DNA of 64,000 nt from positions 18,959,227-19,023,226 of the forward strand of contig CM043703.1 in assembly GCA_023935145.1 (NCBI GenBank), written 5' to 3'. Below, piece after piece: positions 10,886 through 22,775 of this stretch (position 1 is the stretch's first letter; each line of letters opens with the position of its first letter). The DNA is from Bretschneidera sinensis. Its lineage: Eukaryota > Streptophyta > Magnoliopsida > Brassicales > Akaniaceae. The translations under genes were made by a program, and so were the position numbers. The notes beneath the pieces are model-generated. The model did no database searches. It was not told the origin of the DNA and was given only the letters and a program-made list of their open reading frames with translations.

Positions 10886-13793
10886 CATGATGGGCAGAAA
10901 AATACCTATTCCCTTAGCATCAAAGGGAAGAAGATTGTTTTGGCACCTCGTCGGGAAGGAACCACTCCTACCTCGGTAGCCAGTAATACTAATCTACTTT
11001 CGATGTCCAGGTTTTTAGCGCTGCCTTATGGGGATAGTGCGACAGATATGAATCCAAAATTATCATCAGAGGTTTTCTGACCTGATGCCAGAGGATCTTC
11101 CCCCTGGGTTGCCGCCTATGAGGGATATTCAGCATCAGATTGACCTTGTTCCGGGATCCAGTTTGCCTAATCGACCGGCTTATCGCCTTAGTCCCAAAGA
11201 TTCTGAAGAGCTGCAGCGACAGGTGGTACAGTTATTGGAGAGGGGTTACGTCCGTGCAAGTATGAGCCCATGCGCAATTCCTGCCCTACTAGTGCCAAAG
11301 AAAGATGGCTCTTGGCGTATGTGTGTTGATAGCAGAGCAATCAACAAGATTACCGTAAAATACAGGTTTTCAATTCCCCGTCTGGATGATATGTTAGACC
11401 AGCTGTCCGGTTCTAAGATTTTCTCAAAAATTGACCTTAAAAGCGGATACCACCATATCAGAATAAGGCCTGGAGATGAGTGAAAGACAATGTTTAAGAC
11501 ACAACAGGAGTTGTATGAGTGGATGGTCATGCCTTTTGGGCTGTCCAACACACCCAACACATTTATGAGATTTATGCATCAGGTTTTACAGCCATTCATG
11601 GGGAAATTTGTAGTAGTTTACTTCGATGACATCCTCATTTATAGCCCGACATGGGCGTCACATTTTGATCATCTCCATGCTATTTTTGATAAGTTGAGGA
11701 CAGAGCACCTGTTCGTCAATCAGAAGAAGTGTTCTTTCTTCACCACCACTGTAACTTTTCTAGGGTTTGTTGTGTCTACTGATGGTGTTCATACTGATCA
11801 GTCGAAGATAGATGCGGTCTTGGAGTGGCCCAAACCGAAAACCTTGCACGATGTCAGAAGTTTCCATGGGTTGACATCCTTTTACAGGCGGTTCATCAAA
11901 AATTTCAGCACTCTGATTGCTCCTATCACAAAGTGCCTGAAGGGACGTGATTTTCAGTGGTCTGGGGATGCAGAAACCAGTTTCCAACTGGTTAAGCAGA
12001 AGATGATAGAGGCACCAGTTTTGGCACTTCTTGATTTTGAAAAGGTGTTTAAGGTAAACTGTGATGCATTTGGGGTTGGCATTGGTAGTGTTCTGAGTCA
12101 GGAGGGGCACCCAATAGCTTTTTTCAGTGAGAAGCTGTCAGGATCCAAGAAGAATTATTTCACTTATGATATGGAGTTTTATGCCATAGTTTAGTTCCTG
12201 AAGCATTGGCGTCACTACCTAGTGCAGAGGGAGTTCATTTTTATCACTGATCATGAGGCCCTGAAGTACATCAATGGCCAACACAAGCTGAGTAGGCGGC
12301 ATGCCAAATGGGTGGCGTACTTACAGGACTTCACATTTGCACTAAAGCACCAAGCAGGAAGTCTGAACCGTGTTGCAGATGCACTGAGCCATCGTACATT
12401 ACTCCTTACCACCATGAGCACCATAATTGTTGGATTTGAGGTTTTCTCTGATATGTATACTGCCGATCCTTCCTTCGTGAGGATAATTCATGAGGTAACT
12501 AATGGTCAACGACATGATTTTATTTTGCATAATGGTTATCTGTTTCGTGGATTATAGTTATGCATTCCAGATTGTTCACTAAGACAACAAATTATTAGTG
12601 AACTTCATTACGAGGGACACTTTAGGTGGGATAAGACGTTGGCTTTGATCTCTTGTAACTATTATTGGCCCAAATTGACCAGTGACATGGCTCATCATGT
12701 GGAATGTTGTTATGTGTGTCAGTGGTCCAAGGGAGTTCTCACTAATGCGGGCATGTACACACCTTTACTTGTACCTAAAGCCCATTGGTTTGATGTCAGT
12801 ATGAACTTTGTGTTGGGCTTACCCCGTACCCAATAGGGCTTGGATTCTATTTTGGTGGTGGTTGACAGATTTTCCAAGATGGCTTATTTTATACCTTGCA
12901 GGAAGATAATGAATGCTACCCGGATTGCTCATCTTTACTTCAGGGAGATTGTGCGTTTACATGGTGTTCCCCGATCCATCACTTCAGATCGTGACACCAA
13001 GTTCATGAGTCAGTTCTGGAAGAGTTTATGGGAGAAGTTGGGGACGAAGTTGAATTTTAGCAGTGCCTACCATCCTCAGACAGATGGTCAGACTGAGGTG
13101 GTGAACCGGAGTTTGGGAAACCTTTTGAGGAGTTTGGCAGGGACTAAATCGAAGCAGTGGGATTTGACGTTACCTCAAGAAGAATTTGCCTATAACAGAT
13201 CGAAAAACAGAACCACGGGAATGATCCTATTTGAGATTGTCTATGGTCAGAATCCATCCGGGATGCTTGACTTAGCCCCTATTCCACGTGTGGGTCATTT
13301 GAATCACAAGGCAAATGAGATGGCAGAATATCTTCGGGGTATCCATGAGTAGGTAAAGCTAGCCATTCATGAGAGTAATGCCAAGTACAAGGCTTAGAGC
13401 GACAGTCATCGTCGTCAGGTACTTTTTGATGTTGGTGATTTTGTTTGGGCAGTATTAACTCACGATTGTTTTCCCGTGGGAGAGTATAATAAGTTTAAGG
13501 AGCGGAAGATTGGACCCTGTGAGATCCTACAGAAGATCAATGATAACGCCTACAGATTACACATCCCCAGCCATTTGAGAACTTCTGATGTCTTTAATGT
13601 GAAACTCCTGAGTCTTTGTTTTGGGGATTCCGATGAGGCTATTGTGAACTCGAGGACGAGTTCTTTCCAACCCGGGGCGACTGATGCAGGAAGATCCGAG
13701 TCAGATGATGCTGAGTTGTCAGATAGCACGTTGTTGGCATTGAGATACCTTGAGTTGGTAGATCAGCGCAAAGATAGCAAGTGGGCTACCTAG
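10874..13793 (+). pseudogene. Gypsy-1 pol relic (RT, RNase H, integrase)
   Basis: RT shows the [14 protein letters not shown] block (about 11290-11330), the MPFGL segment and the catalytic YFDD near 11620. RNase H follows ([16 protein letters not shown]). Integrase has VVVDRFSKMAYF with the first Asp, SDRDTKF and the HPQTDGQTEVVN segment with the Glu. After a frame change near 11078 the whole of pol stays in one frame to 13793, broken by stops at 11481, 12192, 12555, 12834, 13350 and 13395. The last 37 codons lie inside the 3' LTR. This is a recognisable full-length plant gypsy pol, inactivated mainly by point nonsense changes. Confidence 0.92.
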
Positions 13794-14200
13794 ACCGATT
13801 TACATAGTTTAGCGGGCCACTGGCTCGGATCGGGTCCCGGAGACCCTAGTCTGATTGGAAACGGGCTTCCGGGCAAGACTTAGACTTTATGTCTAGAGTA
13901 TCGCCGTTTTTAAGACAAAAAACGACGATTAGGCCCTCAATTTGGCAGTTTTCAGTTTTTAGGAAACTTTTTATTTTAGTTGCAATTACTTTAAATTCGG
14001 CCTTAAATTAATTTTCTTATTTTAACTTGACCTTATAAATAAGGTTTTAGGGTTTAGTAAACACATTATTGGTATTTGCATAATTTTAAATAAAGCATCA
14101 AAGCTGTTTCTCTGTGTTTTTAAGGTTTTTCTTGTGTTTCTTCCTGTGAAATATCTGTTACGACTAGCCTACAGAATAATCGCTATTCTGCCCGGTGTCA
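13682..14200 (+). repeat. Gypsy-1 3' LTR, 519 bp
   Basis: It starts TGATGCAGG and ends GGTGTCA, and contains the end of the pol ORF (stop at 13791-13793). It retains about 37 bp (near 13815-13852) missing from the 5' copy. Confidence 0.93.
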
Positions 14201-14334
14201 ATCCCCCATTCCAAAAAAAAAAGAAAAAGAAAACTTGTGAGTAAATTACTAATTAATTGATCAGTTTAAACTTTGGGACTGTATATTTGATCACCCAACC
14301 ATAATATATATATTTTAACAAATATAATCCATAC

Positions 14335-14712
14335 CGGATTATTTGCAACGACACCACCATCGATTAGGTTGAATTCCCTCACTTTCTTTGTTATAGGGTC
14401 TTCGGTTTTGAAAGCGTGAGCTGGAAGATAAATTGGTGCAGCAGAGGTTGCAATGCATATGTCTGAAAGTAAGGCATCTAAGGATGGATTTTTCTTCATC
14501 TAATCCATGGAAAACCACATGATGTCCCTCATAGCTAGAAAAGATGGTTGGTTGGAGGCGCTTGATGTCAAATGTTGGGATAACAACATTAGTCAATGTA
14601 TGGTGTAGTCTTGTATTTCTTAATTTTTCTCTAACAATTTTGTGTAGATACTTTTCATTGTATTTTGATCTTGATATAACTTTCAACACCTTTTTTGCAT
14701 CTTTTCCCCTTT
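14335..14712 (-). pseudogene. PLP paralogue, exons 3-4 of the split pseudogene
   Basis: Exon 3 (14712-14528) encodes the [20 protein letters not shown] block and exon 4 (14499-14335) the [14 protein letters not shown] block containing the catalytic Asp. The intron between them is only 28 bp and exon 3 ends GAG-GG where the intact paralogue has GAG-GT, so the donor is gone and splicing is impossible. Reading through shifts the frame. Exon 3 is 2 nt shorter than in the intact copy. No exon 1 or 2 (GTSTG) was found upstream to about 15000. The donor of exon 4 (gtatgg) remains, and intron 4 continues to the Gypsy-1 insertion at 14201. Confidence 0.85.
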
Positions 14713-17061
14713 CTGATAAAACATATACATTGGAGAAGTTAAAATATATTCCAGCCGTGAGGGATGTAGCTTTCACAGGATAGTACGTTGAACCACATGC
14801 ACTAAATGTAAGAATAGTAGGTGAGACTAACTAAAACGGAATTGTAGGTAAGAATGTGATGCAATTTGGGTAGGAGATGAGACTAACAGATGAGATCATG
14901 TACTGGATTGCTTAATTAGCTTCAATTAAGTAAATGCCTAGCTTTCAAATTTTATTTATTTATCTATTTTTATCATTAGCCCATATTATCTAGTTTTCTT
15001 TGCCTATTACATTTAAAGTACAAAAATTGAAATGAATCACGATAGGATAATGTCGAATTATTCTGTAATTATTAGAAAATCAAACGCGTATTTTAATTTT
15101 GATTCGCCAAAGGCGACATCAAATGATAAATGAAAAGTAGGAAATGAATGTTAAAAGTCAATTAAAACGATATGGATGAATGATAATTACTTGGTGAGGG
15201 AGGTTGTATTTGCCAAACAATTTGTACGATATCAAAAATTCTTCAAACCGTCTCCATTCAATTTTTCCGGCATGTATGGTGAACATATATTAATCATATG
15301 CTACATCAAAGAAATGAACATGAAAATAATTAATCATGTTAATTTCTTTTGCCCTAGTTAATTACTTGAAGAGACTTAATTAGTTTTGTAGAAATTTGCA
15401 AAACCTAGCACATAGTGTGTCCTCATCATTTTATTTTAATTTAATTTATTGTTTTTCTAGAAAGGGGAACCAAATAAATAATTTTACAGTTCCTTAAAAT
15501 TTTTAATAAGTCTCTTTCTTCTTTTATTTTTTTTTTATAGGAAGGAATTACTTTCATAAAATTCATAATTCTATTTATATTACTGACCACGGAACTAGAA
15601 GAAAAAGAGAAATTACTTTTCCACTGATTCTTCCATATTTTTTCTATTCTTTTTATAATTGATAAGTTAGATTGATCTCCAAGAATTTTTTTCTGAAACG
15701 GAAAAGAAAAAAAAAAAAGGAAATTCATGGTCTTATATCCGTTCCCCTTCATGATTTTTGTTGTGCCCTGTGGAATATAATGGACTGATTAGAACTATAG
15801 TCGTAAGTCATCAAGGATCTTGTCATGATTGTTCTTATCTGCTTAATTTACAGTACGGGTGTTAGGTGGTTATAGTCCGTAGCTTGATCCTCTTTTCTGT
15901 TTTTGTAAGGCTCATACACGTGGAGGTTGTAGCTTTGAGGATTGTCTTCTTTCTAACTGTCAATAAAATTATGGATAAAAATCGAATAACAACATAAAAC
16001 ATGTTTAACATTTTAAGATATGAACTAATTTATCACAGATGTAATATTGAGATTATAGTTTTGAAGATTGCTTCATCAATATGTGAACTTTATTAATAAA
16101 ATTTATAAATAAAAATTAAAAATTATGTACAACAGGTTTTACATGAACCAATTAGATTGTGCTATGCAAGTACAAAATGATTTTCTTTTATGTTACTAAC
16201 GAATTTTCAATAAATCATCAATAAATCTCCTAAACAAGAAGGTCAAAATATAATGTCACCACACTGTTTGCTATCAACGCTGTAAAATTATCCGTTCTCT
16301 GTTCAAAAATCAATTGTGGGTATCTTATTTTCTAGGGCATACAAGTACGTAAGCATTTAACTAAGGAAAAGGAAGCACGCCTGTACGGTAGTTAATTGAC
16401 CGTCGCGCATATTGGATAAATCTCGATCATTTTCCGGCACTAATATATATTTGAGTGACTTGGTTTGGTTAATTTATGCAAAAACGCATGAGTGGCAGCC
16501 ACGGAAGTAAACAATTGTGACAGGCTAGTCGATTTTAGTTAAGGGATATGGAGACGAGTCTGATTTTTTTTTTCTTTTAATTTGGACTGCAAGGGATTGG
16601 TTGATTCATTGAGTTATTTAATTCTCGAGCTATCATTTTCGTTTTGGTAATGATAACTCCTTAGTTTGGCAAATTATCGCCCATGAAAAAAAAATACAAT
16701 GTTATCTAAACAATAACTTCATCGTCATCGTATTAATTTAAATTAATAAGAAGATCGAGATTTTTTTTTTTTACTGAAGTGTTTAGAGTTTAAATCTTTT
16801 CATTAGGATGGTATAATATATACAAAATTTACTCGGTTGTCTAACATAAATCAGTTGTGTTTAATTTACATGTGAAGACGTGCAACATTATTTTTTTTGG
16901 CTTGAGCATGATCCAATTATACATGATAACCACATGTATCTCTTCTAATAACCATATGTATCTTTCCTATTAAAAAGGAGATCACAATTATGTTCAAATC
17001 CTTTCACACCAACTCCAATTAGTAAAAATAAATTACTTTCAATAGTGAAAATTACTTTCAA
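14713..17061. other. Intergenic AT-rich spacer
   Basis: No gene, LTR or hairpin was recognised. One Lys-rich minus frame (15441-15752) is open for 103 codons but lacks family features. Confidence 0.5.
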
Positions 17062-17290
17062 CACTACAAGATAAAAATTTATCGCCGGCGTTTTTTTTTT
17101 TTTGCATATTTCGGCTCTTTAAAGTGCCGGAATATGCATTTCCGGCACTTTTGCAAGCGCCGGTATGTGCGGTGTCGAAGCGCAAATACCGACGCTTAGA
17201 GAAAGCACCGCAATGTGCCTATTTTTACGGCGCTTTTAAGCGCCGGTATATTACCTTCGGCCCTTTTCCAAAATATACCGGCAATTAGAT
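17062..17290. repeat. CACTA-1 3' terminal inverted and subterminal repeats
   Basis: After the CACTA terminus come variants of GCGCCGGAATATGC in both orientations, several arranged as dyads around TTTAAA or TTTTAA. In En/Spm elements such repeats are the TNPA binding sites; that role is inferred here. Confidence 0.85.
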
Positions 17291-17505
17291 ATATAAGTGC
17301 TTTAATTGTGCTTTCTCACATTATTTTGGTTTAATATTGTACCATAAAATTTAAAATGTTATTCAATATATAAAATATACCATAAAATTTCAAAATGTTC
17401 TTCAATATATAAAATATACCATCATCCATAAAAATTCTTGTACTCAGTACAAAAGTCATCTCATGTACAAAAAAAAAACAATAATAGTTACCATCACACT
17501 TGACA

Positions 17506-20500
17506 TCAATTTTGAGGTCGTCTACTAACCAATTGTTGTAGTAAAGACTTCAGCTCATCCATTTGGGATTGCATACTGTTCATTTGATCATTGTGCTTAG
17601 CTGTAATTTCTTGAATCTGATGTGACTGTTGTTCAATCTGATGCGACTGTTGTTCAATCTGATGCGCATACTGTTCAATCTGATGCGCATGCTGTTGATT
17701 GGTTTCTTCCATTTGTGCTCTCAGACTATTTATCTCTTCAACATAAGCTCTATGGTATCCCATTTCATTCCTCATTTGAGCTGAAAGTCTAAACACAACA
17801 GAGGGTGTAACTCCAAAACCTTGACCTCGGACACGACCGGAACTCTCTTCACCCATAAGCTCGGTGAAGACTTTATTTTGTATTGCTAAATTATTGCTAG
17901 CATCAGAGGATCTTGAAGCTGCAACAAGTTCAGCAACACGTGCTTTAGCTGTCACCTACAATTAGGAAACAATAAAGATTAAACTCCTTTGAATATTTAG
18001 TAGCTAATTACAGCGAAATTTACATAAAACAAAAGGTGCTTATCATATTTTATAGAAAAACGGGCAGAATTTCCCCTATTTTTCCATAAAACCTCCTGCA
18101 AGAAAAACAAATATACATTCCAAACAGCCAATTCACAACCAATTTTAACTGCTTTCATTCAATCAGTAGTCAACCAGAAACACAAAGGGATGAAAAAGGG
18201 AAATGTTTCAAAACCAAGGTCTTCTAACTATAATGGTTTTCAGAAGAACAAGTATTTAAACAAGTACTACCAACAAAATTCAAGCACTTAATCCATCAAT
18301 CACTCTCAAACTTCATTTAGAGTTTTAGTCATTGCAAACCAAACTGACTTATAATTGTTTAGAAGATCCTGCCACAAGTTTAAAAGCTCATTAGGATAAT
18401 AAAAAAAATCAATATCATTGCCTAAATTCTACTATCAAGCAAAGTGGAAAACGACCTAGTAGAAGTAATACCTTTTTAAGAAAAATTAAACGCATTCTAG
18501 TTTGATATGAAATTATTAATGTTATGAAAAAAAAAATGAATACATGTGAAATTAACAATAAGAGGACTACAAAATGGTAAAAACATAAGACACCATCAAA
18601 TCTTAAAACCTTACAATCAAATTACACAACCAAAACCAAAGGTATTAATAAAATACAATCAAATTGTTAAAACCTGCAATTCAACATAAAACATTAAGTA
18701 AAAAAATAGAAAAAAGAACTGAATGGCATAAAAGATCCCACTTCAAAAAAGAGCAATGCCAAAGGCCTTCTGAAGCTAATCAAATGAAATCTTTACCACT
18801 TAAACTCATTCAAAAACCTAAACAGAGATATATTAGCATTATTGTTCTTCAGAAATTGTCCGGAAGTGGACATTATCATGATAACAATCTCAGACAGACA
18901 AAATCATGTCCCATCAAAACAATATGGCACCAGTGTAATACATTATCAACGAAATGCAAGCCAATCCTCTGCACATGTGTCATTAATCAATACAACTATC
19001 AGCACCAAGATCCCCACAAAATTATGAACAACATTCATAATAAAGCAACTCAGCGAAGAAGAATGTAATTTAGAATTTTAATATATGTAATTGTAAGAGA
19101 CTAATTCTTTCTTCACAATTTTCTATATTAGGATTTTTATGACAGAAGATTTGGATGAGGTTTCTGAAATGCTTTCCCAATTTAGGATGCTTTGACTTCC
19201 ATCTTCCAACAAGTAATTAAATCAAAATACAGAAAGTCCTAACTACTAGATTTGCCCTTTTTGCTATCTTATTCAACCAAATTATTCAATCTTTTCGCTT
19301 TATAAAGTTAAAAAAGACATAACATTGAACTTTCCTAACTGGCAAGGGTGTAAGGCACTGCTCTTAATTATCTTAATAAACGCAATCACCAAAAGACCCA
19401 ATGTTGTCATAGAAGTTCATAATTCAAGCGATAATATAAAATCCAGCATTGCAAATCAAAATAGATAAAATCAACACAAACCAAGAAGGAGATTACAAAC
19501 AAAGAATTCAATCTGTAGTCCCAAGTTAATTCTGAAGACCATTTCCCTCAATAAACCAGAAAAACTCGGATATTCCATCAAAATTACAGATAAAAATCTA
19601 AGGACCAACGAGAAACCCACAATCTAGATTCTTCAAGTATAGATCAAAAGGAACTCGAGCAACAATTTAGCTTAGTTTGCGTTCACCTCCTTGGAAATCA
19701 ATATTACTTCTGAAACGATATAAGATTCAAAATTTCCAAATCCAATTTCTATTCTACATCTTTCACCAGCAACCAAATAGAAGGAAAAAAAAGGAAAAAA
19801 TATTATGCGGGAACTATTTTGAAAACATAGAGCAAATTAGAAATTTAGGCCAATATAACTAACCAAGAATCTCCTGTAGGACCAACCATGAGACTTAAAT
19901 GAATAAATGGCAATAGATCACTAAAAAAATAGCTATTTTTTGTAAACATAAAAGTTCATCAGTGTGTATGTAGAAAGGGAAAAAGAGAGGGAACAAATCA
20001 ACAAGGCTTGTGCATTTTAGTAAAGGCAAGATCAATGATGACAAATAAATGGTTTAGATTAAAAAAAAAAAAGTGTTGCATGTTAATGGGACTAAGGCCT
20101 AACTGAGTGCATGTACCTAAGCCAACCAACAAATTGTCAGAAAGAGACATTTTAAATTCTCTAATCTATTTAGGAAGTATTTTGACATCGGACAGAATAA
20201 CGATTATTCTGTAGGCTAGTCAAACAGATCGTTCATAGGGAGTAACACAATAAAAAAAACCCTAAAAAAAACAATACAGAGAAACAGCTCTGATGTTTAT
20301 TTAAAATTATGCAAATTCAATAATAATGTTTACGAAACCCTAAGACCTTATTTATGAGGTCGAAACAAAATAGGAAAAATAAATTAAGGCTGAAATTAAA
20401 ATAACTAAAATAAAAAGTTTCCTAAAAACTGTAAACTGCCAATTTAAGGGTTTAAACATCGTTTTGTGGCTTAAAAATGAAGACTAGGGTTTTTCGGGCC

Positions 20501-22318
20501 TGATCTGAGCCCGTGGCCCGTTCTACGTAGTCCACCTGCTAGTTCTGCGCTGATCTACCAACTCTGCATCATCTGACTTGGATCCTCCAGCGTCATATTT
20601 CAATGTAAAAGACACTTTTAAAATGGATAATTATGAGGAATTTGAGCACAAATGATCTCATTGGGATTTGAGATCATTGGGAATTATGCTATGTGATCTG
20701 TATTCATCATCTTGTTTTTATTTTTGACTTCATTTTATTGCAACAACATACAATATGTGAAATAAATATATTTTTTCAAATAAATACTTTTTTAATGTAT
20801 ATCCATTAGCAACACTTGTCTGTACCCAAGCAGTTCTTACATGTGCAAAGAGTTGGCACCGTTAACAATTTTAGAAGTGATTTTAATTTTAATACTTCAC
20901 AAATATTAAAATTCAATCCAAATTCAATTTTAACACGTGCACAGAGTTTGTTCTCTTATCTCATATTAGATCACTCCTAACCAGGGCATTCAATGATCCT
21001 CTTTTTTTTTTTCACTTAAGGAGAGTTCGATACAAAGTTATTCACAGTTCTAACAAGTTAGAAACACACAAATCATATCCAAATCATCAAATGTATAGTG
21101 AACTTACCATAAATTGTCGTGATGCATCATCAATAAAAGTCCCATCCTTGCGTTTATGAGTTTCAGCAAAAAACTCTACGCGCCCGTGCTCATTCCCATG
21201 TGTCATCTCCTACCATGTATGAAAAGAGTTCAAATTGTGACTCAATACACCACATCTCAAATGAAAGATTGACCATGCATGAAGCAAATTAACTCACATA
21301 TTCATCCCGTCTTCTAGCAAAACTCTTTGAACCGGACGTGTGCGGACATTGCTGTCTTTCACGTGCCGCTGTCCCTATAGTAGAATATTTCTACACCAAT
21401 AATAAACCAATTGAATAATTAGTTATTATTAGAAAAATAGAAACAATGAGAATCCAAATGAACATAATTATCTTAAAACAACCTCACTCTGATCAGAGAA
21501 CCAGTAGTTCACCAGTTGCTTCCACTGGTCTTGATCTACGCCTTTTGAAACATCATTGCTCAAAACTTGTTGTTTTGTCTTGTTCCTCACGTAGTCCCTT
21601 TTCAGCACATATTGGTAGTCCGTCCATTTTTTCCCTATCATCCTCAACAAAATCTTGTCTATCACCTCAATTGTAGGGTAATGGAACTTGCTCTACCACA
21701 AAGAAAGGAAATCGATGTCAAATAAGCATTATTGGTGTTAGGGATTATGCATGTACAACACCACGAATACAAAAAAAAAAAAAAATGGAGGCAATCAATG
21801 GTTATTAAGTTGTTACTTACCCGAATCAATATAACAAGGTCCTTCTTATAGCTAGAAAGTACCTTTTTCCAATCCATGTAATTAAGTGGACAAAGGTTTC
21901 CTCTCTTCGCAACCTTGCCCAACCAGCTACTTAACATTTGGCCACCTTTCTTAATAGGTTGATGACGTGCATTGAAATGGACCACAATTTTTTCCCCATG
22001 TTTAAGGGACCACACTTGTGAGGTTCTCAGGACACGTGTTTGCTTCCTCACCCTCCCTTCAGAATCTATACATTGAAAACATAAATTTTATAATTAGTAT
22101 AACAATGTGGTATCAAACTAGTTATAGAGAGAATGTATTCTAATACAAAAATTACCAATTATCTCGTATTGTTCACTATCATTGTGATCACTTCCCGTTG
22201 TTGTTTGATCGGTCTCAGAATCATTTTGCGAGTCATGATCATCATCAAGGTGATACTCATGCTCATGGTGAATATCTTCTTAATGGTGTGAAGACTCAGC
22301 TGTATACTGGTTTGACAT
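17506..22318 (-). CDS. TNPA-like CACTA accessory protein (plant Transposase_24 family), six exons
   Basis: Exons with GT-AG borders are 22318-22156, 22065-21821, 21692-21483, 21390-21298, 21209-21108 and 17955-17506. Their lengths sum to 1263 nt in consistent phase (about 420 residues). Exons 2-4 match the plant Ptta/En/Spm Transposase_24 domain (RGKVAKRGN, DWKKV, KLLNYWFSD-type blocks; here LVNYWFSDQSE). The last exon encodes a coiled coil with four or more HQIEQ heptad-like repeats. In En/Spm, the TNPA partner binds subterminal repeats and bridges the ends for TNPD/tnp2. The only defect seen is a TAA at codon 13 of the assumed start; a later start or read error cannot be excluded. Intron 5 is 3.15 kb and houses a solo LTR. 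Confidence 0.8.
17956..21107 (-). other. Large intron of the TNPA-like gene
   Basis: AT-rich, without recognisable coding sequence except the solo LTR at 20183-20595. Short open frames here have no family features. Confidence 0.6.
20183..20595 (-). mobile_element. Solo LTR of the Gypsy-1 family
   Basis: The 413-bp reverse complement matches Gypsy-1 LTRs, including the LTR-borne pol tail and the CTACAGAATAATCG end. It runs TG..CA and is flanked by perfect 5-bp duplications tattt (20178-20182 and 20596-20600). No internal sequence is present, so it formed by LTR-LTR recombination after insertion. Confidence 0.93.
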
Positions 22319-22775
22319 GTTATCTCTAACTGATGGAGAGATTTTTTTGACCTATACATCTTGCAATCTGTATACATAAAAACATTAAAATGATTATATC
22401 TCATACTATTAAGAATGCATTAAAAGTTAACAAGAATTAGAAGAACCACACCTGAAAGATAGGAATGGTCAAGGGGTCGCAGCAAATGCAGCAATCAATA
22501 ACTTCAGAGTACCTGAGAACAAATGAACAAATAAGTGATTCAAATAGGATTTAAAGAACAAGCAATAATCAATGATACAACCAAAACAGAAATTTACGAC
22601 ATTCTAAAGTAGTATTCCACAAACTGTACGCAAAAAAGTTCAGGACTCTTGTTATATGTGATACATAGCAACAATAACCCGATAGATTACAATAACACCT
22701 TACAAAACTCATTGACACACATGTCCATCATATAAATACACATCCAAATATAATAACACAGAAATGCACATAAAA

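Larger units (their letters stand above)
8927..14200 (+). mobile_element. Gypsy-1: complete but dead Ty3/gypsy retrotransposon inside PLP pseudogene intron 4
   Basis: It has LTRs at both ends (TG..CA), a perfect initiator-Met PBS, and gag-PR-RT-RH-IN order, which is diagnostic of Ty3/gypsy. Flanking 5-mers are acccc (8922-8926) and atccc (14201-14205), a one-mismatch target-site duplication. Flanking DNA on both sides belongs to the same PLP intron, confirming insertion. The coding region contains 12 in-frame stops and two frame changes. No chromodomain was recognised at the C-terminus. Confidence 0.95.

Noticed and set aside
15441..15752. 103-codon Lys/Ile-rich minus frame that looks faintly like plastid protein sequence
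   Set aside because: No recognisable plastid gene block, adjacent gene order or GC shift. Low-complexity AT-rich DNA can give such a frame by chance.
18664..19068. Plus-strand frames in the TNPA-like large intron
   Set aside because: Low-complexity Lys/His/Gln-rich translation without family features, opposite to the supported gene model.
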